Assembly: GCA_947247005.1 (NCBI GenBank)
Contig: OX365948.1
Coordinates: 2,852,001 to 2,916,000, forward strand
From: Spisula solida
Lineage: Eukaryota > Mollusca > Bivalvia > Venerida > Mactridae
Direction of reading: 5' to 3'
Length of the DNA stretch: 64,000 bases
A model generated the notes under the pieces. That model had not been told where the DNA came from. It saw nothing but the letters and a program-made list of their open reading frames with translations, and made no database searches. How positions within the stretch are numbered: the first letter of the stretch is position 1; each line of letters starts with the position of its first letter. The position numbers and the translations under genes are program-made. Positions 1-10,684 of the stretch are shown here, piece by piece.

Positions 1-70
1 ATCGCTGGCTCAATCGGTAGAGAGCTTAATTGTCAGCCTGAGACATGCGGGTTCAAGCCCTGATAACTGC
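1..70 (+). mobile_element. tRNA-like SINE head or tRNA pseudogene
   Basis: A box A-like stretch (TGGCTCAATCGGTAGAG, from about 6) and a box B-like stretch (GGTTCAAGCCC, about 50-60) lie at tRNA spacing. The acceptor ends do not pair well, and the anticodon arm is poor, so this is more likely the RNA polymerase III promoter head of a SINE or an old tRNA pseudogene than a working tRNA. It may extend beyond the left edge. Confidence 0.5.
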
Positions 71-114
71 ACTATTTTTCTCACTTCATTTATTTTGTTT
101 CATTTTTGTCAAGA

Positions 115-560
115 CAGGGTTCCCACAAATATTTTAAGACAAAATTCCCTGACTTTTCCCTGATTTTTCCCTGACTTGAGAGCAGTTTTCCCTGACTTTT
201 TCGCGCGATGGGACCTTTTTGTTCGAGCGAAATAGCTCATAAGAAACAGTGAAAAGGAGGTTGTATTTGCTTTATATGGAACCAAAAAGTTTCAGATAGC
301 AGTTTTAATGTTGTTGATCAACATAAAGTAATCATAATGTAAAATTATCCCGAGCGAGCATGGATTTTTTTTTCAGTTTTCGGTATTTTCTTCACAGGAA
401 ATGACACTTATCGAGATCTTTAATGAAGAATTCCCTGACTTTTCCCTGACTTTTGCTCAATTTCCAAATTTCCCTGACTAATTTCAAAATTCCCTGACTT
501 TTCCCTGACCTTGAAAAAATTATGTTTTTCCCTGACTTTTCCCTGACCGTGGGAACCCTG
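115..560. mobile_element. miniature TIR element, hAT-like (CAGGGTTCCCAC ends)
   Basis: Perfect 12-bp terminal inverted repeats, CAGGGTTCCCAC at 115-126 and its complement at 549-560. The interior near both ends is filled with TTCCCTGACTTTTCCCTGA-type subrepeats. The base runs CAAGA at 110-114 and 561-565 flank the element as a 5-bp direct repeat; classical hAT elements make 8 bp, so the superfamily is not certain. There is no transposase; the reading frame at 392-577 is only the subrepeats read through. Confidence 0.8.
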
Positions 561-565
561 CAAGA

Positions 566-1170
566 ATATGAAGACATTGTTCAAGACATTTTTTTAATAA
601 TTATTTTGACTTTGCATTGTACCTGTAATGGTTTTTCATGTTTCGCTGTTTTTATTTCATTTTTTCCTCGGGTCCAGTATTAATTTATCTTTTACTGAAT
701 GCAATACTTAAACTCGTGTCAAAGATTTTCGACTTCACTTGGTGTGTTGGTTGACAACCTGTCAGTTTTGTCTGTCTCTGAGTAGGATGATGCATTTGGA
801 TATCTTATAGCGGTTGCTTGAAGACCGTTTATAATTGCATTAGCTAAGGCCATTGTTTGTGTCAAAGTAAAAGACACATAGACTACATGTATATAATATA
901 AATATAATATAATATAAACTCCTTGCAAACTTTCTGTATAAGGTATTTAATACAAGCCATATTAAATAGTCATTATCATACCAACATCTTCACCAGTATG
1001 TTACATGTAACTAGTTGAAGCCATTACACGTTTATAGTTACACCCTGTAACTATGACTAACGACACTTAATTTTGACTAATAAATCGCTAATTATTAAAT
1101 ACATTCCAGGAAACTTTCTTGTGTAATATTACTTGAACAAGCGATTTGAAAAAAATATATAAAAAGTGAT
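566..1170. other. AT-rich stretch, no gene seen
   Basis: AT-rich sequence with (AATAT)-like low complexity near 890-915. No exon, RNA gene or element boundary could be supported. Confidence 0.5.
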
Positions 1171-1240
1171 TATACCAAGGATCGAACCTGTAAAAGTAAG
1201 TCTCAGAAGACATCGCCGTATCCATTGGGCCACGTATTGA
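1171..1240 (-). other. tRNA-Arg-like sequence (pseudogene or SINE head)
   Basis: On the minus strand a box A-like TGGCCCAATGGATA (complement of about 1219-1232) is followed by a TCTTCTGAGA anticodon region and a perfect box B, GGTTCGATCC (complement of 1179-1188). The order and spacing resemble tRNA-Arg(UCU). The acceptor stem is not convincingly paired, so I call it a tRNA-derived relic rather than a functional gene. Confidence 0.5.
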
Positions 1241-1379
1241 GTTACTTACAGAAACTACTTATTTAACTTATGTTGTTATTGCTTATATATACATACCCTT
1301 TTAGGGTAAATCAACTTTGCTGCATAAATTAGTCACGGCTCAAAAAACATGGTTTATCTATAATAGGTAGGTTTATTAG

Positions 1380-1517
1380 CAATGTTGTTGTTGAACATAT
1401 GTAAACATCCATAACTATATCATGCCATGTCAATGCTGTTGTATGTCTATTATTTCATGTATTTGTATATGTGTTATGGCCGGAGGCCAATTATCAAATA
1501 AATATTGAATTGAATTG
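1380..1517 (+). mobile_element. 3' end of a 5'-truncated LINE
   Basis: The segment ends in TATGGCCGGAGGCCAATTA, an AATAAA-like signal and a short ATTGAATTGAATTG tail, the usual 3' layout of CR1-like LINE copies with short tandem tails. A related motif (ATGGCTAAAGGCCA) ends the minus-strand LINE near 6000, so the two may be one family. No protein-coding part is left here; the 5' boundary is a guess. Confidence 0.55.
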
Positions 1518-1838
1518 TTGTAGCTGACCAATCTCCATGTTTGGGAATACTATGTCCCAATTTCTCTAATTATTGAGCGGAAACCATTTGAACAACCAGC
1601 AGACAGATTGCCCAATATGAATCATTATGAGAAAAGCAATAGATCCCCTCACCAAAGATGGGGGAGAGGGGTCAGGGCATATAAAGAAGGATTATTCTAG
1701 GCTTATGAAGTTTTGATACATTTACTAATATCAAGCCAGTTAACCCGGTCTTGGCTAAACCAGTAGACTCTTAGAAAAAGTTATTTAAATATATACATTT
1801 GTAATTTTAACATGCTTCTAAATAAAAATGAATCTTAC

Positions 1839-1915
1839 TTCAATAACTGGGTCATTACTGTACTGCTGTAATATTGGCATTGCTTCAATATTGCCAATAG
1901 CACCAAGAGCCTCTC
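1839..1915 (-). CDS. DOHH: deoxyhypusine hydroxylase, coding exon 2 (partial gene)
   Basis: Second coding exon of DOHH, the iron enzyme that hydroxylates deoxyhypusine on eIF5A to complete hypusine in the cytosol. The exon is bounded by CAG before 1915 and by GTAAGA after 1839. Spliced to exon 1 it completes the glycine codon of HEAGEALGAIG and continues through PILQQYSNDPVIE, part of the second HEAT-like repeat and very close to vertebrate DOHH. It is 77 bp and ends in phase 0 at codon 120. The family is about 300 residues, so the second metal-binding half must lie to the left, outside the window. I found no further exon between 1 and 1838. Confidence 0.9.
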
Positions 1916-2428
1916 CTGAAAATAGAAAAAATGTTTTGATTGGAAATCCTACCTTTTTTCAACAATTATATAAAGATTAATATATGGTTCAATATATATT
2001 ACAATACGTTTCTGATATAATCATCTTTAAGGATAAATTTTCCTGAATCAAAGATAAATTACCAGTGAGGGTTATAGAAAATGAAATCTGCCAGTAGGCT
2101 GTATAGCAAGAGAGTACAGTTTCATTATTTCTTAAAGGATTAAATGTCATGAAAAATGTATAAAAAATTATTGCAGATTTTAAAACACATTTTATTTTTA
2201 AAGCTATCTGAAATATCCCTAAAATAATTCATATTTCATCTTTTATTCTGCATTGCCACTGCCACAGATTGATACCAATGAAGAGAAAATATGTGCATTT
2301 TTTATTGCAAACAAATTACAGTCAATGATGTAAAAGTTAGGCGTTACCCATTCATAACAAAAAAAATTTGTAGCGAATGATAAACAAATAAAAACCATGA
2401 AAATTGTGAACTTTACTGCTAAATACTT

Positions 2429-3560
2429 AACAGGTCTATTATATCGCGTAATCAGTGTATAATACACAGATTTGTATATCATATACAAATTTATGTATCA
2501 ATTGATACACAAATCGGAATACTGCATAAATATGCAACTGCAATAAATTGTTTTGTAACAAGAAATTGTCTGATGCATATCTTTGAATATTAAATTATAT
2601 GTACATATTTTAATAAACAGTCTTATTTTTTCTTTAATTATCTTGCTAAATGTACAACATTAGGAAAAATGTAAAAACGCAAGAAATGCACTTATAGGCA
2701 TAACAAATGATAATTGTGCTGAAACATGTGTTACATACACATATATATGGTTTATGCAACGAAATGCGTTTTTTCCTCATCCAAAAAAATATTCCCATTT
2801 CTCTTATGACATATCCCGATTTGTGTATCATAGTATACACAGATCCAAAGAATACAAGAGAATGGAAATGACACTTAGCTAAATTTCCTATAGGAGCCGC
2901 CATTTTGAAAAGAAATAAGGCGATCGGCATACGTCAGTAGCGATAAATGCCGAACGGACCGTTCCGATTGTTTTGCCGCTAGCTGCCGCCATCTTGAATA
3001 TTTAATGTGTTTAAACCTGCGAGATACTGTATTTGGATTAATTTAAAGCAACCCTTGGTCAAATATAGCGAAGGTGGGTTTATATTTCGCCCATTATGTG
3101 TTTGGAATGTTGTTGTATAAATAATTTAGATGATTCATCCGTAAATTGTGAAATAATCAAATTTTTCTGTGACCTTTCCGGGTAGATGATTTTTCAATGG
3201 ACGGGTTTCGGATTTCTTCCAAGATTTAATTTTCAGATCCCTAAGGAAACTTATTTAATATTTTTTGTAATCTTCGGGATGATCTCTATCTGTTGTAAAT
3301 GATCAAACCACTTTCTCGATACACCACTATGATAAACTATAATGACGGAAAGAGACGGAGTTAACTAAACGCGGTTAAACCTTTGATAAAACAGTCACTG
3401 CCGATAATTACTGAAGCGCGCGCAATGCATTATGGATCTTCAAGTCAAAATTCGGCTCTTTTTGATATGCCTATCCATTTGTGTAAGACTGGCAGATCAG
3501 TATATGATATACAAATCGGGAGAATTTACAAATCAGGCGATATAATAGACCTGCTTAATA
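2429..3560. repeat. inverted repeat arms and small palindromes in DOHH intron
   Basis: The arm at about 2429-2490 matches the reverse complement of about 3499-3560, sharing blocks such as GATATAATAGACCTG and GTATATGATATACAAATC. A second perfect 14-bp pair, GATACACAAATCGG at 2504-2517, returns inverted at 2816-2829. This looks like an old fold-back or TIR element of about 1.1 kb, whose right end was later split from its flank by the Mutator-like insertion beginning at 3565. Confidence 0.5.
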
Positions 3561-3564
3561 TATT

Positions 3565-4605
3565 GGCAGTGGCTAGCCGTCCGGCACCGGACGACTAGAC
3601 AGCGAAATAAGTCATCCGGCACGACTTGCAAACGCTACGTGCATTGGCTAGGGAACCGTCATTCTATTTCTATGCATTAGACATTTGAAATTTAGTTATT
3701 TTCTTGTGATAAGTATCACATATATGTTTCTACCTTGTAATAAATTACAAATTCGGGAAGACATGTCAGTACATTTATCTGCATCCATTTTATAAACTGG
3801 TATGAATGAATGCGGAAAGTGTTTCATTTACAGTATTATGACGATGGGGAAAGTATATTACTGAAAAAATGAAATTGCTATGTTAGGTAATTGACAGTTT
3901 GGAATGTCATTGGTTATAATAGCGTGAATACAATGTTGCCGTTTATTAATCGTTTCATGGTAGGCCCTATTGTATATTGTATTTAAAATAAAAAAAATTA
4001 CAATTGAAATTGTATTGTTTTGTATATATGTGTCAATAAAACTGCGAATATAAAATAATTAATTGCCATATAATTCAGAGCTCTCCACAAGCCCCAGCGG
4101 TCAGCGATTTCACTGACTACTGGGGGATTTACCACTGGCTACTTTTCTCAAACTAAAGCAGTTTAATGTTTAAAATAATAAGAAATTAATGGTTGAATAA
4201 CCAAAATACCACCGACTACTTTGTCACAATCACTGGCTACATTAAAATTTATGGAGAGCCCTGCATATTAGCTTTGTTTGTGACACCTCGGCAAATTAAC
4301 GTGCATAATTTGTTTTCCAATATGGCGGACAATATACGGAGTTACACGGCCGGTCACAAAATGGATGCAGATAAATGCACTAGTTAACATGTCTTGCTGA
4401 ATTATTAGTTTATTACAAAATAGAAACATACGTGATACTTAATACGTGATACTTATCACAAGAAAATAACAGAAATTCTGGATGCCTAATGCATAGAAAT
4501 AGAACGACATTCCCTAGCCAATGCACGTAGCGTTTGCTAGTCGTCCGATACCGGACGACTAATTTCGCTGTCTAGTCGTCCTGTGCCGGACGTCTAGCCA
4601 CTGCC
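3565..4605. mobile_element. non-autonomous Mutator-like element with long TIRs
   Basis: A 1041-bp element with terminal inverted repeats of roughly 230-250 bp that start GGCAGTGGCTAG and end CTAGCCACTGCC. The arms share blocks such as AGACAGCGAAAT, AACGCTACGTGCATTGGCTA, and TTATTTTCTTGTGATAAGTA. The 9-bp sequence TAATATATT stands directly outside both ends (3556-3564 and 4606-4614). Long TIRs with a 9-bp target duplication are the hallmark of Mutator-like elements. No transposase is present; a younger miniature element sits inside at 4076-4263. A decayed single end of the same family is at about 43150-43279. Confidence 0.85.
4076..4263. mobile_element. hAT-like miniature element nested in the Mutator-like element
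   Basis: 188-bp element with 12-bp imperfect terminal inverted repeats, CAGAGCTCTCCA and TGGAGAGCCCTG, and an interior with GTCAGCGATTTCACTGACTAC-like repeats seen in many animal hAT MITEs. Flanks ATATAATT and CATATTAG are only partly alike, so an 8-bp duplication is not clear. It lies in the unique middle of the larger element and is therefore the younger insertion. Confidence 0.7.
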
Positions 4606-4733
4606 TAATATATTATTCATCTACATCTAAGGGCCCACACCTCAAGACACTGCCTAATCGGAAATTGAAGGCCGTGTATCCGAAAATAATGTATCCGAAA
4701 TTGTTATTAATATTTATTAAACAAACTATTTAC

Positions 4734-5016
4734 CAGCTTCATGTCGAACCATAGCTTCTTGTGATTTATCCTCCAATACTTTTACTAGTGCAGGAATTGC
4801 ATAAGAATCTTGCATTTGGCCGAGGCAGTAGGCAAGTTCATGTTTTAACAATGCCGAGCTGTCCTGAAATGATTGCGCAATCATGTCGATGGAATCATGG
4901 CCTCCAAGGTTTTTCAGAGTGAAAAGAGCTCTAAATCTTTCCTTCAATGGCTTCGATGCATCAGCCAGCACCTTCCCGACTTCGTTCTTATGATCGACAG
5001 ACATAGATCTAGTCAC
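4734..5016 (-). CDS. DOHH: deoxyhypusine hydroxylase, coding exon 1
   Basis: First coding exon of DOHH, 283 bp, encoding residues 1-94 and the first base of codon 95, with donor GTAAAT. The protein starts [15 protein letters not shown] and contains [13 protein letters not shown], the first His-Glu metal motif in [15 protein letters not shown], and the second in MVRHEAG, completed by exon 2. In the known enzyme these HE pairs in HEAT-like repeats ligate the di-iron centre. ATG at 5016 is the first start; a second ATG four codons downstream fits the family length equally well. About 1 kb upstream shows no other gene and no clear TATA box. The intron to exon 2 (1916-4733) is full of mobile elements. 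Confidence 0.93.
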
Positions 5017-5990
5017 TACAACAAGAAATAGACAAATTGTTACAATTTCTGCTACAGTGTTGACATGCTACTTCCGGGATAAGTATAAAACCCAGTCTGC
5101 CGTAATTTTAAAAATCCGTCATTCCGGTACGCAAACTATACGCAGTTGTCCCCAATTGTTGTTACGCTGAATAAAGACGTAATCGTAGACTCTTCAACGC
5201 GTTATTCTTCGATTCGCTAATCTGCTCAGTGGAGCAGACTAGACGTAATCGATGAGGGGTTCACCAGAATTCAGATAGAATGGCACTTATTATTTAATTA
5301 CGATATGATGAAATTCGTCAAAATAAATTATAATAATATTATAATTTATTTTATAATATATATGGTGACACCATGAAAGAGAACACCGAAATCCACATGA
5401 TTATGTTGTAATGATCATACTATATATATACCTCACTTATAAATGTTAATGCAACACTTTTATCGTTGAAAAAGAGTGCTATTTACAATCACAATTATGA
5501 CATGATTAGGTGACGTAACATGGGTCGACTATTTACAAATATGATGGATAAAGATCCACTTTCATCTACAACTCATCAAATGATCCACGAAGCAAGCCTA
5601 CGATTCATTATACCGGAACGAGTATAACACAATGTAATATAATGCACATAACGAATACCAAATTCATACAGTACTTTTTCATTCAGTTGCACCAAAGTAC
5701 ATGCATTTTAGATCTTTGGTTCATTGTTCAAATGCTCTTTGCAATCAAAATAGTGATGTGGTTACTATTTACGAAAAAAACATTAGAATCAAATAAACAA
5801 ATGTTAATAATTAGGATAAAATACAGCACAATACTTTGAGACAGGAACTTGGGATTTGCGCAAGGCACTCCTTCTCTTGGAGGTTAACACTCAAGTATTT
5901 TTGCAAGCAAGATTGACCAATGCATGATAAACTTATGGTCCGAACAAACTTCAATTCGACCTTTCACCACCAATTGTAATGGTTACCATA
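5017..5990. other. DOHH upstream region, no second gene seen
   Basis: The DOHH 5' UTR and promoter should lie here, but no TATA box or other core motif is clear. A near-perfect AT palindrome lies at 5320-5352, with 15-bp arms (AAAATAAATTATAAT) around a 3-nt centre. The short plus-strand frame at 5642-5839 has low-complexity composition and no recognisable domain. Confidence 0.5.
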
Positions 5991-5994
5991 CCAT

Positions 5995-7725
5995 TTACCA
6001 TTTTTTTAAAGCAAATCGGCATTATACATACTGGCCTTTAGCCATTTACATAATTCATAAAAAAATGGCCTGGGTAAACATAGACACATACATATAGCAA
6101 AGTGACATAACAATCAACCAAAATCAAAATTGTGAATAACAGTATTGAGATATTTAAGAGATATTACAAAGCAGCAATCACTGACAGTCTTTCCTGTCTC
6201 AGTTTCATAGACCGGAAAAATAAAAGTCGCTGTATTAACAAGTACCTTCTTGTTTTTAGAAAAAAGAATATTTGCAAACTTATTTAATGAGACCCATGAT
6301 GTGTTTTTGAAATATTGAGATCTCAATTGTCTATATAAAGAATAACATAATAAAAAGTGGTATTTTGACTCCACAGCGTTTTGGTTACAAGCTTTACATA
6401 ATCTGTCAGCCCTATCTACATTATTATACCTTCCATTTTCAATTTCAAGAGAATGTGAACTTAATCTAAACCTGGGCATTTCTTGTCTATACTTTTCATT
6501 CGATACAACATCTAAATATGTTTCGTATTCGAAAATAGTTTTGAATTTTAAGTAATACTGCATTTTAGTTTGCATAGATAAAGCATCATGCTATGATTGA
6601 ATATATTGGTCTCGGAGACGTTGCCTTAATTTAGGTAAATAATTTGCCGAAGCATCAAAATTGTTCAGGATAAATCCAAACCCTAAGCGTTCTATATCAG
6701 ATAGTATTGACATAGACCATGTCTGAGTATTCCGTATTTGTAAATTTCGTTGCTCTTCGAGCAAGCGAAACATTAAAGAGTTTGGTGACTTCATAATTTT
6801 TATCCAGTACTTTAAAGAACGTTCAATACAAATTGGAGACAATGGAAAACGACCCAATTATCCAAGTACTGCATCGTTTGTAGTCTGCGGACGTACACTT
6901 AATATACGCTTACAGAATTTGAGGTGGGTTTTGTCGACCTCAAGATAATTATAGACGCCCCAGACTTCACACCCGTATAAAATAATTGGCACTATTAAAG
7001 AATCAAAAAGCGAAAGTTTACTTTTAACATCCAGACTTACTCTATTAAAAACTGATAGAAGATTGTGATAGGCTTTCATAGCTTGCTAATTTAAAGTTTT
7101 GACTGCACAACCCATAGAGCCACTATATGTAAAGTTTATTCCAAGGTAACAAAAAGTATCTACAATATCGATATGTTCACCATTTATATTCCAGTTGAAA
7201 TCATTTTGAGATCTACGCTTTTCAAAAACACATACTTTTGTTTTTTAGTCCCCTACGAGGGGACTATAGGTTTGCCCTCCGTCCGTCCGTCAGTCAGTCA
7301 GTCCGTCAGTCAAAAAATCTGGATCCTGACATAACTCAAACAGTTTCCAAGCTAGGTTTATGAAACTTGGTATGTGTATAGGGGCAATAAGGGGATTATG
7401 CACGTCTTAAAATATTTTGATTCTGACAAAAATTGTGGTTGCTATGGCAACAGAAACATTGAAAATGGCTTCAAAACGGTAGGGGACTTCTGCATTGCTT
7501 GCAATTCTCATTGATTTTTAGACCCCATTTACAAGAGTAAGCATAAATATTATCTACTATGAGTTTATTCTATTACGAAGTGTTAAAGAGAATATTTTTG
7601 AAATAACATTTATCAATGCTATGCCTCTGTAATTATTTGAGTTCTTCTTATCACCTTTCTTATGAATCGGGACAATGACGCCTTTGTACCAAGACTCAGG
7701 GTAATGGTTACCTTTCCATTGTCGA
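5995..7725 (-). pseudogene. LINE copy B, decayed reverse transcriptase ORF
   Basis: Reading leftwards: an RT entry segment with ESWYKGVIVPIHKKGDKKN and NYRGIALINVISK at about 7557-7720, a jump that removes the RT core, then YAYSCKWGLKIN (about 7520-7555). The post-YADD region resumes at about 7244 with CVFEKRRSQNDFNW and FCYLGINFTYSGS, followed by the thumb-like YGCEVWGVYNYLEVDKTHLK. A C-terminal zinc-knuckle-like LCKACNQNAVESKYHFLLC ends the protein near 6114. Frames shift several times. The 3' UTR carries ATGGCTAAAGGCCA near 6030. A 266-bp Helentron-like element at 7245-7510 breaks it. The clade looks CR1/Jockey-like, but I cannot settle it. Confidence 0.8.
7245..7510 (-). mobile_element. 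small Helentron-like element (AGTCCCC family), copy 1
   Basis: 266 bp, matching 28727-28990 nearly base for base. On the plus strand it opens with TTAGTCCCCTAC and an AGGGGACT partner that can fold back, then CCGTCCGTCCGTC. It closes with CGGTAGGGGACTT and the small hairpin TTGCTTGCAA. Read on the minus strand it ends GTAGGGGACTAA. It interrupts LINE copy B between WGLKIN and CVFEKR. Confidence 0.75.
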
Positions 7726-7729
7726 AATA

Positions 7730-9895
7730 TCACAGTCCACCGTCTATATTGAACAGGAAGCCATCCAATATCACTCGTGATTGCAAGTACCGGTGCAAAG
7801 CGGTGTACTCCAAGAAAGTATCTTATTGCTCGAGTTTGCACATTGTTGATTGGTATTTCCGGTATCCCCATACACCTGCACCGTATTCTAAAACAGGAAT
7901 AACGCATGCCTCGCACAACCGTTCAACTGTTTTTATTCCGAATTCTTTCAGACGATGTACTTTTGATATTATTCCTCCTAGAGCTCTTCCAGCACTTTTT
8001 GCAAGTATGTCTGCGTTTAATGTAAAATCACCATTGTAGCTAAAAGTTACTGACTCCCAGATATTTATATTGGTCAAAAAGTTCTATGATATTTTCACCT
8101 ATTTTGAGTATGTGTTCCGATTGACGTGTTCTACCTCTCCGGAAGTGAATACAATTTGATTTGTCCGTGTTAATAAGAACACGCCATTTCTTACACCATT
8201 CGTGCATTGTATTTGGCATAGTCTGTAGGTCGTTCTCCGACTAAGCAAGTAAAACAAAGTCATCTGCATAGAGTAAAATTGATAATTTCCGGGAACCTAG
8301 GTCAAAGCCAAGATTGAGGTCATTAACTTCATTTACAAGATCGTTAATAAATATTGAAAACAGCGTTGGAGACAGGTTGTCTCATTGTTGGACTCCCGTT
8401 TTACAATCAAACCAGTCCGTAAGTTTGCAATCCACTCTAACACAGGCCGTTGTATGGTCATATATAGACAATAGAATTGTATAGTTTACCGTCAATATGT
8501 TTTAACAGCAATTTGTACAACATCATATCTCTGTAATAAAGTCAAAGCATTTTCTTAGATCGATAAACGCAGCAAACACAGACGGATTATTCTTAACAAT
8601 ACTATTGAGTGCAAATATATGGTCTTCACATGATCTATTAGCCCTAAAGCCATTTTGTTCATCGGCGAGTAAGTAATTGTTCTCTATGTAACTGGTTAGA
8701 CGTCCATTTATGAATGAACTGTATAGTTTGCTAACACATGATAAGAGGCTTACACCTCTGTAGTTCATCGGTACTCGTTGGTCACTAAGTCTGTCTTTCA
8801 GTATAGGGCAGATAACGGCCCTCCTCACCAACGACGGAATAATACTGCAATCAAATATCAATTGGAAAAGTTCTTGTAGAACAGCAATTATGGGTGGATA
8901 TTTTAAAACACTATATCCTTTCCGCTACCATAGCGTACTAATGCAGACTCGCCGGGATGGCCATTTTGACCTTCCGTAGTTTTCGACCTAAATGCCCTAA
9001 TTCGTGAATTTTGCTGTCATGGGTACACGGGCATCACAGACTAAAAGATATTGTGGGCCCAGGGTCGTGCACAGGTTATTGGGCCCGCTGGACCACTTAA
9101 AAGAGGGCTTTGAGCGGAGATTTTACAAAACTGAAATTACTGGTCCTACCAACCATTGCGGTACGATTCCCTGTGGAATTGCATTAACATTTAGCGCCAA
9201 AAGGTTTTATTTTTCTATAGAAGGGATATAAGGCTAGACAAAGGGGTCGGGATCAATGCCCTAAAGGGGCCAAAAAAAAGAAGTTTTTCGCGCAAGGGTC
9301 ACCGTCACATCGTCATTTCCGGTGACCTTTAGTCGAAATGGTGACAATTTTTCCTACTTTCGGTTTGGGGCATTTGTGTAGCATCCGGATGTATCGAGTT
9401 TTTATCAGTGCTGCAAGTCAATAGTGTCTCAGGGACGGGGTATAGGGACCATGTGAATTTCTCACCGCCCCCCCCCCCCCCCCCCCAAAATCGTGGTAGC
9501 GGAAAGGATATGGTATCTCATCATAACCGCACGCTGACCTAGATTTTGTTTTCATAACGATACTGGTAAGTTCTTCAATGGACACATTTTTGTTCAAAGT
9601 TACATTAGGTGTGTATAACGGGTCGGACATATTTTGTTCCAATAATGTTTTATGTAAGTTCGTTTGGATAAAGTGGTTATTGTCAAAATCGTTATTGCAT
9701 TCTCCGTTATACAGTTTTTCAAAATCAAGCTGCCAGCGTTTCAATACTTCAGTTTTCGTGCGTGTAATATTCCCAAGACTATCTTCGACTTCCATGATTT
9801 TTCTTTTCTTGGCCACAGGGTTTTAACTTTATTCCAAAATTCAGTAGGGGTTGTGGTACTCTCCAATTGCCTCGCCCGAAACTACATCGTTTCTA
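7730..9895 (-). pseudogene. LINE copy A, decayed reverse transcriptase ORF
   Basis: Minus-strand order: PTEFWNKVKTLWPRK (about 9850), then EVLKRWQLDFEKLYNGE, then SACGYDEIPY just before an inserted element. VLKYPPIIAVLQELF follows at about 8900, then the RT fingers/palm with NYRGVSLLSCVSKLYSSFI, LADEQNGFRANRSCEDHIF and FAAFIDLRKCFDF. The active-site block LLYADDFVLLA has YADD at 8259-8270. KYLGVSNF and LCEACVIPVLEYGAGVWGY follow, and finally YFLGVHRFAPVLAI and GWLPVQYRR near 7740-7840. Stops (after GVQQ and LLA) and frame changes show it is dead. The 5' part (endonuclease) is missing. Confidence 0.85.
8916..9508. mobile_element. 593-bp TIR element with TA duplication, inside LINE copy A
   Basis: Perfect 15-bp terminal inverted repeats, TCCTTTCCGCTACCA at 8916-8930 and the complement at 9494-9508, each bordered by TA (8914-8915, 9509-9510). 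TA duplications point to the Tc1/mariner/pogo group. The insertion falls between codons for DEIPY and SVLKYPP of the LINE. A run of 19 C lies at 9468-9486. The short frame at 9004-9231 shows no transposase motif. Confidence 0.85.
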
Positions 9896-10684
9896 GGCTC
9901 TGCATTATTGCTAGTGTATTAGCGCTATTGCTATCTTTAGACAGGAGAATCCAAAACCAGCGTACAGCGAGGCAAATGTGATAATGTAAACGGGGTTTTA
10001 AATGCATTGGTTATAAAACGCTCGTGTGTTAAAAGAATGACTTGTATTATAAATTAAAACTCTCGCACTATCAATTTATCATAAAATGAAAATTAAACGT
10101 CAAAAAAGGTGAGAAAAAATCCGTCTAGACAATGTGATACTGTACACCTTTCCTCATATCATGTTGTTATAAAATGTTTCACATGTAGTTCTCATCCAGT
10201 ACAGGAAAGAGCTATTGACTGAATGATAAGAAAATCAAGAAGACATCTGATGTTGTAAGTATACATTTTCTTTATTTTCATAATATAATAGAAAAATAAA
10301 AAGAGAAATGTTGCTTTTGTTTGGTAACTGTAAAGTAAGAATCACTGACCAGTACGTTAAATAAAAGTTCTACATTTGTTTTCGAAAATTCAAAGAAAAT
10401 AACTGTTCTATACTTTATTAATCGAGTATATTGTTCTGCATTCTACACATGTCATTTGGTCAAAAGTCGTTCAATGATCTCTAACTTCCGATATGTTCTT
10501 TTAAGTATAAAATTATAACTACAAGTAACTATTACACCAATTAAAACTAAGAACGCGTTAAAATCCGTTTAACATATAACACTGAGTGTCTGTTGCCCAG
10601 TATATACACGGTGGTAGAATAAACTTTGACTATCATCTATCACTTGCTAATGATTCGCGCACTCAAGTTCACAAATGTTTTGTT
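9896..10684. other. no gene seen
   Basis: AT-rich, without recognised exon or element ends. The T-rich stretch near 10265-10280 contains TTTATT, which on the minus strand would read as an AATAAA-type signal for the reading frame at 10685-11017. Confidence 0.4.

Larger units (their letters stand above)
1916..4733 (-). other. DOHH intron 1, loaded with repeats
   Basis: 2818-bp intron with GT-AG borders on the minus strand. About 40 per cent is accounted for by the Mutator-like element at 3565-4605. The rest (1916-3564 and 4615-4733) is AT-rich with several short inverted repeats and no exon that continues DOHH. Confidence 0.85.
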
